Source of the DNA: DASZHJ01 sp035517495
GTDB taxonomy: Bacteria; Pseudomonadota; Alphaproteobacteria; ATCC43930; CGMCC-115725
Assembly: GCA_035517495.1 (NCBI GenBank)
Contig: DATIYT010000024.1
Coordinates: 62,001 to 126,000 of the forward strand
Direction of reading: 5' to 3'
Length of the DNA: 64,000 nucleotides
The position numbers and the translations under genes were made by a program. This document shows, one piece after another, positions 8,486 to 19,393 of the stretch (positions within the stretch are counted from its first letter, which is position 1; each line of letters opens with the position of its first letter). Under the pieces are notes generated by a model that was not told the origin of the DNA, did not search any database, and was given only the letters and a program-made list of their open reading frames with translations.

Positions 8486-9412
8486 TCAGCTCTTGAGCGT
8501 AGCCGCGACCTCGGCCGCGAAATCGCCGTCCTTCTTGTCGATCCCTTCGCCCAGCGCAAAGCGTGCGAATCCCGCGACACGGATCGGTGCGCCGGCCGCC
8601 TTGGCCGCTGCCTCCACCACCTTCGCGACGCGGCTTTCGCTGTCATGCACATAGATCTGCTCAAGCAGCACGGTTTCCTCGTAGAACTTGCGCAGGCGCC
8701 CCTCGACCATCTTCTCGACGATCGCATCGGTCTTGCCGCTCTGGCGGGCCTGGTCGCGCAGGATGGCGCGCTCGCGTTCGACCGCCGCCGGATCGACCGA
8801 GGCAATATCGAGGTACAGCGGATTAGCGGCCGCCACGTGCATCGCGAGGTGGCGGCCCAAGGTGCTGAATTTTGCGGGATCGGCCGACGAGTCCAGGCGC
8901 ACCAGGACGCCGATCTTGCCGAGTCCTGGGGCCAGCGAGTTGTGCACGTAGGAGGCAACCGCACCTTCGCGCGTCTCCAGACGTTTGGCGCGCCGAATCG
9001 TCATGTTCTCTCCGATCGTGGCGATCAGATGAGTCAGCTCCTCGCCGACGGAGCGAGCGGTCCCGGGATAGGCTACCTGCTTCAGCCCCTCGACGTCGTC
9101 GCCGTGGCTCAGCACAAGCCCGGTCATGGTCCTAACGAAACCTTGGAAGGTCTCGTTGCGCGCGACGAAATCAGTCTCGCTGTTGACCTCTACCAAGGCA
9201 CCGGCAGTGCGCTCGGTTGCGACGCCCACCAGCCCTTCGGCGGCGACACGACCCGCCTTCTTGGCAGCGGCGGCGAGCCCCTTCTTGCGCAGCCAGTCGA
9301 TCGCCTGTTCCAGGTCACCAGCGGTCTCGCCGAGCGCGCGCTTGCAATCCATCATGCCGGCGCCGGTTTTCTCGCGCAGCTCCTTCACCAGCCCCGCGGT
9401 TATTTCAGCCAT
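8486..9412 (-). CDS. tsf: Elongation factor Ts
   Basis: Nucleotide exchange factor for EF-Tu. The 308-residue protein has the N-terminal UBA-like domain (MAEITAGLVKELREKTGAGM, then MDCKRAL) and the TDFVARNETFQGF motif that contacts EF-Tu, followed by the two core subdomains. Length matches the family. It follows rpsB by 27 nt, the near-universal rpsB-tsf arrangement, and is probably translated from the same transcript. Confidence 0.97.
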   Translation of the reverse strand: MAEITAGLVKELREKTGAGMMDCKRALGETAGDLEQAIDWLRKKGLAAAAKKAGRVAAEGLVGVATERTAGALVEVNSETDFVARNETFQGFVRTMTGLVLSHGDDVEGLKQVAYPGTARSVGEELTHLIATIGENMTIRRAKRLETREGAVASYVHNSLAPGLGKIGVLVRLDSSADPAKFSTLGRHLAMHVAAANPLYLDIASVDPAAVERERAILRDQARQSGKTDAIVEKMVEGRLRKFYEETVLLEQIYVHDSESRVAKVVEAAAKAAGAPIRVAGFARFALGEGIDKKDGDFAAEVAATLKS

Positions 9413-9439
9413 GGCTCATTCTCCGAATGCCGGTGGATT

Positions 9440-10237
<798 letters not shown>

Positions 10238-10323
10238 GGACGCGGATCCTTTTCCGGTTGAGCCGCCGCGGGGGTCATCCGCCCTATCCTTGTGGAGATC
10301 GGGCCGACACCGGAGCGATCACT

Positions 10324-10345
10324 CCGGCCTTCCCATGAAGGCCGG
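10324..10345 (-). promoter_or_regulatory. Hairpin in the rpsB leader
   Basis: CCGGCCTT (10324-10331) and AAGGCCGG (10338-10345) form a perfect 8-bp stem with a 6-nt loop, about 90 nt upstream of the rpsB start and downstream of the candidate promoter at 10380-10408, so it would lie in the 5' untranslated RNA. Ribosomal protein S2 represses its own mRNA in some bacteria; a link to this hairpin is only inference. Confidence 0.4.
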
Positions 10346-10379
10346 CGAACGCATCCCCGCGTGAGGGTTTGAGCGCGCT

Positions 10380-10408
10380 TAGATAAGGGTTCGGGGCCGA
10401 TTTGGCAA
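10380..10408 (-). promoter_or_regulatory. Candidate sigma-70 promoter for rpsB-tsf
   Basis: On the minus strand TTGCCA (10408-10403; five of six matches to TTGACA) is followed by a 17-nt spacer and TATCTA (10385-10380; weak match to TATAAT). Transcription would begin near 10373, leaving a leader of roughly 135 nt before rpsB. It lies just beyond the stop of the preceding flavoprotein gene. Spacing and position are good; the -10 is degenerate. Confidence 0.45.
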
Positions 10409-10413
10409 GGGGA

Positions 10414-12027
10414 TCACCCAGCCGGCGCGAAGCTTTGAGCCTGGGCCAGCGGCCAGGCGTTCTTGTAGCGGGGATCGTCGGTGCCCGCGAGTAGCTCGCC
10501 CGGAGCGAGGAAACGATAGATCTGGTCGAAGCTCTCGACCCGGCTCGGCGAGACCCGCTTGGAGAAGTGCCGCGGGCGTAGTTCCCGCGGGTGTTCCAGG
10601 CCGGCGGCGGCGATCACGTCGGCCAGCGCCATCACCGTGGAGCGGTGGAAATTGAAGACGCGCTCGGCCTTGTCGGGCACCACCAAAGCGCGCTGGCGCA
10701 ACTGATCTTGTGTTGCGACGCCGGTCGGGCAGCGGTCGGTGTGACAGCTCTGGGACTGGATGCAGCCCAACGCGAACATGAAACCGCGCGCGGCGTTACA
10801 CCAGTCGGCGCCCAGCGCCATGATCCGAGCCATATCGAAGGCCGAGGCGATCTTGCCGCTGGCTGCGAGCTTGATCCGCTCGCGAGCGCCGATGCCCACC
10901 AGCGCGTTGTGCACGAACATGAGGCCGTCGCGCATGGGGACGCCGATGTGGTCCACGAATTCCAGCGGCGCGGCACCGGTGCCGCCCTCGGAGCCGTCTA
11001 CCACGATGAAGTCGGGATAAATCCCGGTCTCCAGTATCGCCTTGCAGATCCCAAGGAACTCCCAGGGATGGCCGATACAGAGCTTGAAGCCCGCGGGCTT
11101 GCCGCCGGAAAGTTCGCGCATCTCCGCCAGGAAATGCATCATTTCGATGGGCGTCGAGAACGCGGAATGGCGCGCCGGTGAGATGCAATCCTCGCCCATA
11201 GGAACGCCGCGGGCGGCGGAGATTTCCGGCGAGACCTTGGCGGCCGGCAGCACGCCGCCATGGCCGGGCTTGGCGCCCTGCGAGAGCTTGATCTCGACCA
11301 TCTTCACCTGAGCCTCTCGCGCCTGCTCGGCGAAGCGCTCGGCCGCGAAGGTGCCGTCGGGGTGACGGCAGCCGAAATACCCGCTCCCAACTTCCCAGAC
11401 GATGTCGCCGGCGTTCTCGCGGTGGTACTTGCTGAAGCCACCCTCGCCGGTGTCGTGGCTGAAGCCGCCGAGCTTGGCGCCCTTGTTAAGCGCGCGGATC
11501 GCATTGGCGGAAAGTGCGCCAAAGCTCATGGCCGAGATATTGAGCACGGAGCCCGAATACGGGTGCGAGCACTGCTCGCCGCCGATGATGATTCGAAATG
11601 GCTCTTTGGCCGGGTCTTTTGGGGCGATCGAATGATTGAGCCATTCGAAGGACGTCGCATAGACATCGAGCTGGGTTCCGAACGGGCGCTTGTCGAGCTG
11701 ACCCTTGGCGCGCTGATAGACGATCGAGCGCTTGTTGCGGTTGAAGGGCGTGCCGTCGGTATCGCTTTCAAGGAAATACTGGCGGATTTCCGGCCGCATG
11801 TCCTCGAAGAGAAAGCGCAGGTGCGCTGCGATCGGATAGCTGCGCAGAATACTGTGATTGGGCTGCATCAGGTCGTAGACGCCGAGCGCCACCAGCACGG
11901 CGGCGACTGCGGCCGGCAGGATGAAAATCGCACTGACCGGCACAAGCGCAAGGAACAGCAACGTCGCGAGGATCGCGACCGTGAAAGTGATATACCGCCG
12001 CGCGAACGGCAGGATCAGCGGATGCAT
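10414..12027 (-). CDS. FMN-binding glutamate synthase-family protein, membrane-anchored
   Basis: A 537-residue protein resembling the FMN-binding/synthase half of the large glutamate synthase subunit, without the glutamine amidotransferase domain. Two hydrophobic segments (about residues 10-50) are followed by the TIM-barrel domain with MSFGALS, GGFSKYHREN, KPGHGGVLP, a DGSEGGTGAAP flavin/phosphate loop, and the 3Fe-4S cysteine pattern C422-x5-C428-x4-C433 (CIQSQSCHTDRC). Such stand-alone proteins are common but their substrate is usually unknown, so glutamate synthesis should not be assumed. It is separated from the suf operon by 178 nt that contains a perfect FNR/FixK-type box. Confidence 0.85.
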   Translation of the reverse strand: MHPLILPFARRYITFTVAILATLLFLALVPVSAIFILPAAVAAVLVALGVYDLMQPNHSILRSYPIAAHLRFLFEDMRPEIRQYFLESDTDGTPFNRNKRSIVYQRAKGQLDKRPFGTQLDVYATSFEWLNHSIAPKDPAKEPFRIIIGGEQCSHPYSGSVLNISAMSFGALSANAIRALNKGAKLGGFSHDTGEGGFSKYHRENAGDIVWEVGSGYFGCRHPDGTFAAERFAEQAREAQVKMVEIKLSQGAKPGHGGVLPAAKVSPEISAARGVPMGEDCISPARHSAFSTPIEMMHFLAEMRELSGGKPAGFKLCIGHPWEFLGICKAILETGIYPDFIVVDGSEGGTGAAPLEFVDHIGVPMRDGLMFVHNALVGIGARERIKLAASGKIASAFDMARIMALGADWCNAARGFMFALGCIQSQSCHTDRCPTGVATQDQLRQRALVVPDKAERVFNFHRSTVMALADVIAAAGLEHPRELRPRHFSKRVSPSRVESFDQIYRFLAPGELLAGTDDPRYKNAWPLAQAQSFAPAG

Positions 12028-12161
12028 GGAATCGTCCCCTTCAGCGGCCTGCCCCGCGAGAGAGCGGGTTCCCGGCCCGCTCAGACTACGACGATTTTTT
12101 GAAGGTTTTGCGAAGGTTCCGCGATACGTGACGTCGCAAGTCGGGATTTCACGTCAACCGA

Positions 12162-12175
12162 TTGATATTGATCAA
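12162..12175 (-). promoter_or_regulatory. FNR/FixK-type binding site
   Basis: TTGAT-ATTG-ATCAA is an exact match to the FNR/FixK consensus TTGATnnnnATCAA. It lies 135 nt upstream of the glutamate-synthase-like gene start (12027) and 31 nt downstream of the sufT stop. It is nested in a wider near-palindrome (CCGAT...ATCGG). No good -10 hexamer sits at the distance expected for a class II site, so activity is unproven. Confidence 0.5.
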
Positions 12176-12205
12176 TAATATCGGCTCGCCGCCGCGCGTC
12201 GGGAA

Positions 12206-12601
12206 CTACAACAGCCCCAGTTCCAGCTTCGCTTCCTCGCTCATGCGGTCCTGGGTCCAAGGCGGGGTCCAGACCAGCTTCACGCGCACATCCTGCACGC
12301 CTTCGACGGCGGCGATCGCCTGCTGCACCTGTCCCGGCAGCGCGCCCGCGACCGGACAAGAGGGCGTGGTCAGCGTCATCTCCACGTAGATCGTGCCGTC
12401 GCTGCGCACGATCAGTTCGTAGATCAGGCCGAGATCGACGAGGTTCACGGGAATTTCGGGATCACGCACGGTCTTGAGCGCCGCAAGCACGCGCTCCTGG
12501 AGCGCTGGGTCACCCTGGTCGGGCTCGGGACGCTCGACTTCCTCGCCGTCTGGCGGCGGCTTGCGATCGAACTCGAAGGGATCGCGTTCGGTCAGCGACA
12601 T
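12206..12601 (-). CDS. sufT: SUF system Fe-S assembly protein SufT (MIP18/DUF59 family)
   Basis: Small (131-residue) accessory factor for iron-sulfur cluster maturation. The C-terminal DUF59 domain shows VRDPEIPVNLVDLGLIYEL, the conserved Cys in LTTPSCPVAGALPGQ, and VWTPPWTQDRMSEEAKLELG. The N-terminal 35 residues are charged and probably disordered. I chose the ATG at 12601, 5 nt after the sufU stop; the open frame continues upstream into sufU but with no homology. Last gene of the suf operon; no A-type carrier (sufA) follows it. Confidence 0.88.
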   Translation of the reverse strand: MSLTERDPFEFDRKPPPDGEEVERPEPDQGDPALQERVLAALKTVRDPEIPVNLVDLGLIYELIVRSDGTIYVEMTLTTPSCPVAGALPGQVQQAIAAVEGVQDVRVKLVWTPPWTQDRMSEEAKLELGLL

Positions 12602-12606
12602 CGGCT

Positions 12607-13074
12607 CTACTCCGTCTTCACGGTCGCGCCGACCGCGCCGCTTTTGACGGCCGCCTCGAATGCATGCCAAGCGAGCGTCGCGCACTTGACCCGCGCGGGA
12701 TAGGTTTTGACGCCGGTCAGCGGATCGAGCCGCTCCTCGTCTTCCATGAGCGCAGGCGGGACTGCCAGCGGCTCGGCGCCGGTCACCTTGGCGTGGAAGC
12801 TTTTGAACAGCGCCTCGGCCTCATCGATCGTCTTGCCTTTGATGATCTCGGTCATCAGCGACGCCGATGCTGTGGAGATCGCACAGCCGCGCCCTTCGAA
12901 GCTCACATCGACGATCCGCTCGCCGTCGAGCTTCAGATATACGGTGACCCTGTCGCCGCAAAGCGGGTTGTGGCCGTGCGCAAAATGGCTCGCACCGGGC
13001 ATCCCGTGGAAATTTCGGGGATGCCGGCCGTGGTCCAGGATGATGTCCTGGTATAGCTCGCGCAGATTCATCAT
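12607..13074 (-). CDS. sufU: SufU/IscU-like Fe-S scaffold or sulfur relay protein
   Basis: IscU-fold protein of 155 residues acting with the cysteine desulfurase SufS. The three conserved cysteines and the Asp are present: C39 and D41 in HNPLCGDR, C64 in EGRGCAIS, and C131 in RVKCATLAW. The insertion between the second and third cysteines is longer than in IscU, typical of SufU, which binds zinc and accepts sulfur from SufS. The ATG at 13074 overlaps the sufS stop by 4 nt (ATGA). No SufE gene is seen in this operon, consistent with SufU taking that role. Confidence 0.92.
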   Translation of the reverse strand: MMNLRELYQDIILDHGRHPRNFHGMPGASHFAHGHNPLCGDRVTVYLKLDGERIVDVSFEGRGCAISTASASLMTEIIKGKTIDEAEALFKSFHAKVTGAEPLAVPPALMEDEERLDPLTGVKTYPARVKCATLAWHAFEAAVKSGAVGATVKTE

Positions 13075-14321
13075 CCCCGGAACATCTCCTGTGCTTTCAG
13101 GATGGCGGCCACCAGCGCGTCCGCGTCCGTTTCGTCGCTGTAAACGCCGAAGGACGCACGCGCGGTGCCGACGACACCGAGGTGGTCCATTAGAGGTTGC
13201 GCGCAATGGTGCCCCGCGCGCACCGCCACATTGTGCTGGTCGAGCACGGTTCCAAGATCGTGTGGATGGATGCCGTCCACGGTGAAGGACACAACGCCGA
13301 GCTGGCGCTGGCCTGCCGCCATCACGTTGACGCCCGGAAGTGCGGCGAGGCGCTGCACCGCGTAGCCCGTGAGCGCTTCCTCATGCTCGCGCACGGCATC
13401 GCGGCCAACACTGTCGATATAGTCGAGGGCATAGCCGAGGCCGATCGCGCCGGAAATATCGGGCGTTCCCGCTTCGAAGCGATGCGGCGGCTCCAGGAAA
13501 GTGGTTTTTTCCAGGGTTACAGTCTCGATCATGCTGCCACCGCCCTGCCAAGGCGGCATCGCATCCAGCAGCGCGCGCTTGCCGTAGAGCACGCCGATAC
13601 CGGTGGGACCGTAGGTCTTGTGACCCGAGAACGCGTAGAAATCCACATCAAGCGCACGCACATCAACCGGCAGCCGCGGCGCCGCCTGGGCGCCGTCGAG
13701 CAGCACTTTGGCGCCGCGCGCATGCGCCATGCGGATCACGGTCTCGACCGGCAGCACGTGACCCGTGACATTGGAGATGTGCGCGATCGCCACCAGCTTG
13801 GTGCGGGGCGAGAGCAGCCGCTCGAAGGCAGCGAGGTCGAAGCCGCCGGTGGCATCCAGCGGCACCGAGAGGAGCTTGATCGGAATCCGTTCGCGCAGGA
13901 GTTGCCAAGGCACGATGTTGGAGTGGTGTTCGATGTCGCTCAGCAGCACTTCGTCACCGGGTTTCAGGCACGCGGCGCCCCAGCTTTGCGCCACTAGGTT
14001 GATTGCCTCGGTGGTGCCGCGCACGAACACGATCTCGTCGGTGCTCTCGGCGTTGAGAAAGCGCCGCACGATCTCGCGTGCCTTTTCGTATTGGTCCGTG
14101 GACGAGGAACTCAGGCGATAGACGCCGCGATGCACGTTGGCATAGTCGGTGCGGTAATACTCGGCGACGCCGTCGATGACCTGGCGCGGTTTCTGTGCGC
14201 TCGCGGCGCTGTCAAGGAAGACCAGGCCCGGATTGCGCTCGAAAATCGGAAAATCGCGCCGGATTGCGCGCGGATCGAGCGCGCGGAGAACCCGGGGGCG
14301 AAGGTTCGAGACGATGGACAT
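13071..14321 (-). CDS. sufS: Cysteine desulfurase SufS
   Basis: PLP enzyme that releases sulfur from cysteine as a persulfide for Fe-S assembly. The 416-residue protein begins with the typical FLDSAASAQKP segment, has EHHSNIVPW, the PLP lysine K235 in SGHKTYGPTGIG, and the catalytic cysteine C372 in RAGHHCAQPLM; this group II signature distinguishes SufS from IscS. It lies 5 nt after sufD and overlaps sufU by 4 nt. Confidence 0.96.
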   Translation of the reverse strand: MSIVSNLRPRVLRALDPRAIRRDFPIFERNPGLVFLDSAASAQKPRQVIDGVAEYYRTDYANVHRGVYRLSSSSTDQYEKAREIVRRFLNAESTDEIVFVRGTTEAINLVAQSWGAACLKPGDEVLLSDIEHHSNIVPWQLLRERIPIKLLSVPLDATGGFDLAAFERLLSPRTKLVAIAHISNVTGHVLPVETVIRMAHARGAKVLLDGAQAAPRLPVDVRALDVDFYAFSGHKTYGPTGIGVLYGKRALLDAMPPWQGGGSMIETVTLEKTTFLEPPHRFEAGTPDISGAIGLGYALDYIDSVGRDAVREHEEALTGYAVQRLAALPGVNVMAAGQRQLGVVSFTVDGIHPHDLGTVLDQHNVAVRAGHHCAQPLMDHLGVVGTARASFGVYSDETDADALVAAILKAQEMFRG

Positions 14322-14326
14322 ATCCG

Positions 14327-15622
14327 TTAGCTCCCGTGCCGTTCCACCCAGCGCTCGAGATGCCGGCGCAAATACTCGCGCACCGGTCCCGGTTCGACCG
14401 CGCCCTCGATCGCATCGACGGCAAACGCCTCGATCAGCAGGCGCCGTGCCTCGTCGTTGGTGAGGCCGCGCGAACGCAAGTAAAAGAGCGCGGCCTCATC
14501 GAGATCGCCGACCGTTGCGCCGTGGCTGCACTTGACGTCATCGGCGAGGATTTCCAGCTCCGGCTTGGTGTCGACCGCGGCGCGCGGGCTCAAAAGCAAG
14601 TTGCGATTGACCTGATGCGCGTCGGTCTTGTCGGCGCCCGGGCGCACCGCGATCTTTCCCATGAACACGCCGTGCGCGCGATCCTCCAGCACGCCCTTGA
14701 AGCTCTCTCGCGTCGTGCAACCGGGCGCGGCATGATCGACGAACGTTGCCGTGGTTGCCTCTTGCTCGCCCCGCACGAGATAAGCGCCATTGAGGCTCAG
14801 TTCCGCTCCCTCACCCTCCAGCGTCACCAGCGTGTCTTGGCGAGAGAGCCGGGCGCCCAAAGTCAAGGTGAAGCTCGCAAGCCGCGCCTCCTTAGCGAGC
14901 GCGGCGCGATTCAGCGCAAAGTGGATGGCCCCCGGAGCTTCGTCCTCAATCTTGATGTGCCGCAGGCTCGAACCCGATCCAAGGTCAATGCGCGTCACCG
15001 CATTGGTCCAGCCGGCCGCGTCGCTCGCGAATATCTCGACGATCTCGGCGCGGCTTCCAGCGCCGAGCTGCACCAAATTGCGCAGGTAGTGTCCCGCTCC
15101 CTCGGCGCCGCCGATATACACGATCTCAACCGGGCCATCCAGGGACACGCCGGCCTCCACCGCCAACACGAATCCGTCGGCGGCGAGCGAGGCATTGAGC
15201 GACGCGAAGGGCTGCGCGCCCTCGGTATCGCTCGCGTCAAATGCTGCCTCCGCCAATTCGGGCCGCGCTCGAATGGCGTCGAACCAGGAGCCCAGCCACA
15301 CTCCCTCGGGCAAGGCGCCGATTTGCGAAACGCTCCGAACGAACCGGCCATTCCGCAGCACGATCCGATGTGCGGCATCGGAAAATCGCGGTACCGCCAA
15401 TGCGGCCGAGTCGGCCTCGGCATCAGCGGCCGGCAAGAACGTTCGTTGCTGCAGCGGCCGCAGATCCGTGAACCGCCACAGCTCCTCGCGCCGAGTCGGG
15501 AAATCGAGTTGCGCGAATTGCCGGAGTGCAGCGCCGCGAAGATCGGAAAGCCAGGCAGGCACCTCGACTGTCCGGCAGTCCAGAGCACTTTGAAGATAAT
15601 TCCGCGCGGTGATCTCAGCCAT
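14327..15622 (-). CDS. sufD: Fe-S cluster assembly protein SufD
   Basis: Partner of SufB in the SufBC2D scaffold complex. The 431-residue protein from the ATG at 15622 starts MAEITARNYLQSALDC and has the parallel beta-helix core with the C-terminal family block KTDAHQVNRNLLLS, VKCSHGATVGDLDEAALFYL and SRGLTNDEARRLLIEAF. The frame stays open for 63 codons upstream, but those run through a G/C-rich palindromic repeat and encode Arg/Pro-rich nonsense, so they were excluded. It is separated from sufC by a 201-nt repeat-bearing gap, unlike the other tightly packed suf genes. Confidence 0.94.
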   Translation of the reverse strand: MAEITARNYLQSALDCRTVEVPAWLSDLRGAALRQFAQLDFPTRREELWRFTDLRPLQQRTFLPAADAEADSAALAVPRFSDAAHRIVLRNGRFVRSVSQIGALPEGVWLGSWFDAIRARPELAEAAFDASDTEGAQPFASLNASLAADGFVLAVEAGVSLDGPVEIVYIGGAEGAGHYLRNLVQLGAGSRAEIVEIFASDAAGWTNAVTRIDLGSGSSLRHIKIEDEAPGAIHFALNRAALAKEARLASFTLTLGARLSRQDTLVTLEGEGAELSLNGAYLVRGEQEATTATFVDHAAPGCTTRESFKGVLEDRAHGVFMGKIAVRPGADKTDAHQVNRNLLLSPRAAVDTKPELEILADDVKCSHGATVGDLDEAALFYLRSRGLTNDEARRLLIEAFAVDAIEGAVEPGPVREYLRRHLERWVERHGS

Positions 15623-15703
15623 GCCAAAAGCCCACGCTTGAAGCCCTAAGTCGCGCGGCCCCCACACCCACACGCCCCTTCCGCGAGGGCTCAGCGGCTC
15701 GCG

Positions 15704-15790
15704 CCCTCTCCCCGCGGGGGGGAGGGGATGGACCGCAGCGTTCCCCCTCGCCCCTCGGGGAGCGGGAGGGACCCACCGCGCAGCGGTGGG
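15704..15790. repeat. Cluster of GC-rich palindromes between sufC and sufD
   Basis: Three hairpin-forming sequences lie in series: CCCTCTCCCC/GGGGGGAGGG around 15704-15727 (one mismatch), CCCCTCGGGG around 15751-15760, and a perfect 8-bp stem CCCACCGC (15772-15779) / GCGGTGGG (15783-15790) with a 3-nt loop. The composition resembles the dispersed intergenic palindromes common in alphaproteobacterial genomes. Its position inside the suf operon may set the relative levels of the upstream and downstream messages. No gene is supported in 15623-15823. Confidence 0.7.
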
Positions 15791-15823
15791 AAAGTGAGGA
15801 GGGCAGCGCACGCATGGTCGCCC

Positions 15824-16578
15824 CTATGCCGCCCGCACGAAGTCCGCGTAGCCGCGCTTTTCCAGCTCCAGGGCGAGGCTCTTGTCGCCCGACCGAACGA
15901 TGCGGCCATCGTTCAGCACGTGCACGAAGTCCGGCACGATGTAGTCGAGCAGGCGCTGATAGTGCGTGATCACGACGATCGCGCGCCTGGGATCGCGCAG
16001 GCGGTTCACTCCGTTCGCGACGACGCGCAGCGCATCGATGTCGAGGCCGCTGTCGGTCTCGTCGAGAATCGCAAGCTTCGGCTCCAGCATCGCCATTTGA
16101 AAAATTTCGTTGCGCTTCTTCTCGCCGCCGGAAAATCCCACATTGACCGCGCGCTGCAGCAGGTCCTCGCCGATCTCGAGCAGCTTCAGCTTCTCGCGCA
16201 CGATCTTGAGGAATTGCCCGGCGTCCAGCTCCTTCTCTCCACGCTGCTTGCGCACGGCGTTGAGAGCGGCGCGAAGGAAATACATGTTGTTCACGCCGGG
16301 TATCTCGACGGGATACTGGAACGCCAGAAAGATGCCTTCTCGTGCGCGTTCGTCGGCGGCGAGCGCGAGCAGGTCGCGGCCTTCGTAATGCACGCTCCCC
16401 TCGGTCACCTCGTATCCGGGCTTGCCCGTGAGCACGCTCGCAAGCGTGCTCTTGCCGGAGCCGTTCGGCCCCATGATCGCGTGCACCTCGCCCGCGTTCA
16501 CGGAGAGATCGATGCCCCTGAGGATTTCGCGCCCATCGGCGACGCGGGCATGCAGGTTCTTGATTTCGAGAAATGATG

Positions 16579-16582
<4 letters not shown>
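15824..16582 (-). CDS. sufC: Fe-S cluster assembly ATPase SufC
   Basis: ABC-type ATPase of the cytosolic SufBC2D complex. The 252-residue protein starts MTSFLEIKNLHARVADGREI and shows Walker A GPNGSGKST, Q-loop FLAFQYPVEIPG, the SufC-type signature FSGGEKKRNEI, Walker B LAILDETDSGLDIDAL and switch H in VITHYQRLL. The ATG at 16582 overlaps the sufB stop by 4 nt; the longer frame through sufB is not coding. Confidence 0.96.
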
Positions 16583-18023
<1,441 letters not shown>

Positions 18024-18027
<4 letters not shown>

Positions 18028-18494
18028 GGGGTCAGCGTTTCTCCCGTTCCAAGCTTTGCGGGCAGCGCAAGCGCGAGCCGCTCGGCCACCATATCCGCGA
18101 GCGTCACGGCGCCAAGCGCGGTCGAGACCGCGCTGTTGATCCGCTGCCAATGCGGACGGGTCGGACAGAAGTGGGTGCGCTCGCAAGTGACGGCCCGCAT
18201 CGCCGCGGGGTGGGTCGTGCACTGCGTGATGCCGATTGCGCCGTCGATCGCCGCCACAACCTCGGCGACAGAAATCGCCGCCGAGCCACGCGCCAAGCGG
18301 TAGCCGCCACTGGCGCCGCGGGCCCCGATGACGATCCCCGCGTGGGCGAGCCCCTTCAACAGCTTTGCCACGGTGGCGCGCGGCAATCGCGTGCTCTCGG
18401 CCAAGGCCGTCGCGTTCATCTGCCGGTCTGGGTGTGCCGCCATCTCACAAGCGACGATGACGCCGTAATCCGCGAGTTTGCTGAGGATAATCAT
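18024..18494 (-). CDS. Rrf2-family SUF operon regulator
   Basis: Winged-helix transcription factor of 156 residues that probably senses Fe-S status and controls the operon it heads. The N terminus MIILSKLADYGVIVACEMA is the Rrf2 DNA-binding helix region, followed by the recognition helix STRLPRATVAKLLKGL and the wing GARGASGGYRLAR. Three cysteines, C92, C104 and C110 (CERTHFC), occupy the places of the [2Fe-2S] ligands in IscR-type proteins. The ATG at 18494 was chosen because it matches the conserved N terminus; the frame is open to 18566. A palindrome lies about 25-40 nt upstream. Confidence 0.9.
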
Positions 18495-18519
18495 GGACTT
18501 GTGCGTAGACCCGTAATTC

Positions 18520-18534
18520 GTACCAATTCGGTAC
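18520..18534. promoter_or_regulatory. Candidate operator palindrome upstream of the suf regulator
   Basis: GTACC-AATTC-GGTAC is a perfect 5-bp inverted repeat with a 5-nt spacer, placed 26 nt upstream of the regulator start in a short AT-richer stretch. Rrf2 proteins bind short dyads near their own promoters, so autoregulation is plausible. No strong -35/-10 pair with 17-nt spacing was found around it, and the sequence does not match the classical E. coli IscR type 1 site. Confidence 0.35.
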
Positions 18535-18637
18535 CCTATAGGTCGGCACCTTAACTGGCCTTTCAAGCCCTGGCTAGCGGAAATTTTGCCTCGGCCCCCA
18601 GTAATTTGATGATGAAGTCCAGGCTTGTAGACGTGCC

Positions 18638-19393
18638 CTACCCGAAGGCCTTGACCCGTTTGGCGGTCTCTGGATCGAGAAAGCCGTGTACGGTCGCCTC
18701 CGTCTCGGCGGCCATGGCGGCGTTCAGGCCACTGCCGGCGCGACCAGCCAGGATTCGTTTGAGCGCCCGCACCGGGCCGGACGGCAGCGCCGCGATGCGG
18801 CCTGCAAGTGCCAACGCCTCAGGCAGGAGATCCCGATCGGGAACCACCTTCCAAATCAGCCCCCACTCGAACGCCTTCGTGGCTTCGAAACGTTCGCCGA
18901 GCATGATCAGCTCGCGGGCGCGCTGAAGGCCAACGAGACGCGGCAGCAACTCCGTAACACCACCGGTGACGAATACTCCGAGCGATACCTCGGGGAAGAA
19001 GAATCGTGTCCCCTCCGCCGCCAGGGCGAAGTCGCAGTTGATGGTCCATTCGAGACCGCCGCCCACGGCCCAGCCCCGGATCGCACCGATCACCGGCTTC
19101 TCGCCCAAAACCATCGCGCGTGTGACGTCCTGAATGCGCTCTATATAGGCCCGCGTCGAGACCTCGTCCTTCGACTGTGCCGCAAATTCCTTGAGATCGT
19201 CGCCCGCACAGAACGCGCGCCCAGACCCGGTCAGCAGGATCACTCGCACGCTTGGATCACGATTGGCGGCGTCGAGCGCCGCAATCAGATCATTCAGCAA
19301 TTCCGGCACGATGGCATTGAGCCGATGCGGCCGATTGAGCGTTATGAGACGCACAGCGTCGCCGGCGTCCTCGGTCAACACTGTCTCGTTCAT
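18638..19393 (-). CDS. Enoyl-CoA hydratase/isomerase-family protein
   Basis: Crotonase-fold enzyme of 251 residues. It shows the CoA/oxyanion-hole loop GRAFCAGDDLKEFA, the second loop AIRGWAVGGGLEW and the region FFFPEVSLGVFVTGG that carries the usual second acid. The exact reaction (hydration, isomerisation or hydrolysis) cannot be told from sequence. It overlaps the upstream adenylate-forming ligase by 4 nt (ATGA at 19390-19393), so the two form an operon and probably act on the same acyl-CoA. The substrate is unknown. Confidence 0.85.
   Translation of the reverse strand: MNETVLTEDAGDAVRLITLNRPHRLNAIVPELLNDLIAALDAANRDPSVRVILLTGSGRAFCAGDDLKEFAAQSKDEVSTRAYIERIQDVTRAMVLGEKPVIGAIRGWAVGGGLEWTINCDFALAAEGTRFFFPEVSLGVFVTGGVTELLPRLVGLQRARELIMLGERFEATKAFEWGLIWKVVPDRDLLPEALALAGRIAALPSGPVRALKRILAGRAGSGLNAAMAAETEATVHGFLDPETAKRVKAFG

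Noticed and set aside
14195..15649. 484-codon plus-strand ORF antisense to sufS/sufD
   Set aside because: Mirror of conserved suf genes; Arg-rich and without motifs.
15623..15811. N-terminal extension of sufD
   Set aside because: It runs through GC-rich palindromes and encodes Pro/Arg/Gly-rich sequence without family similarity; the ATG at 15622 matches SufD.
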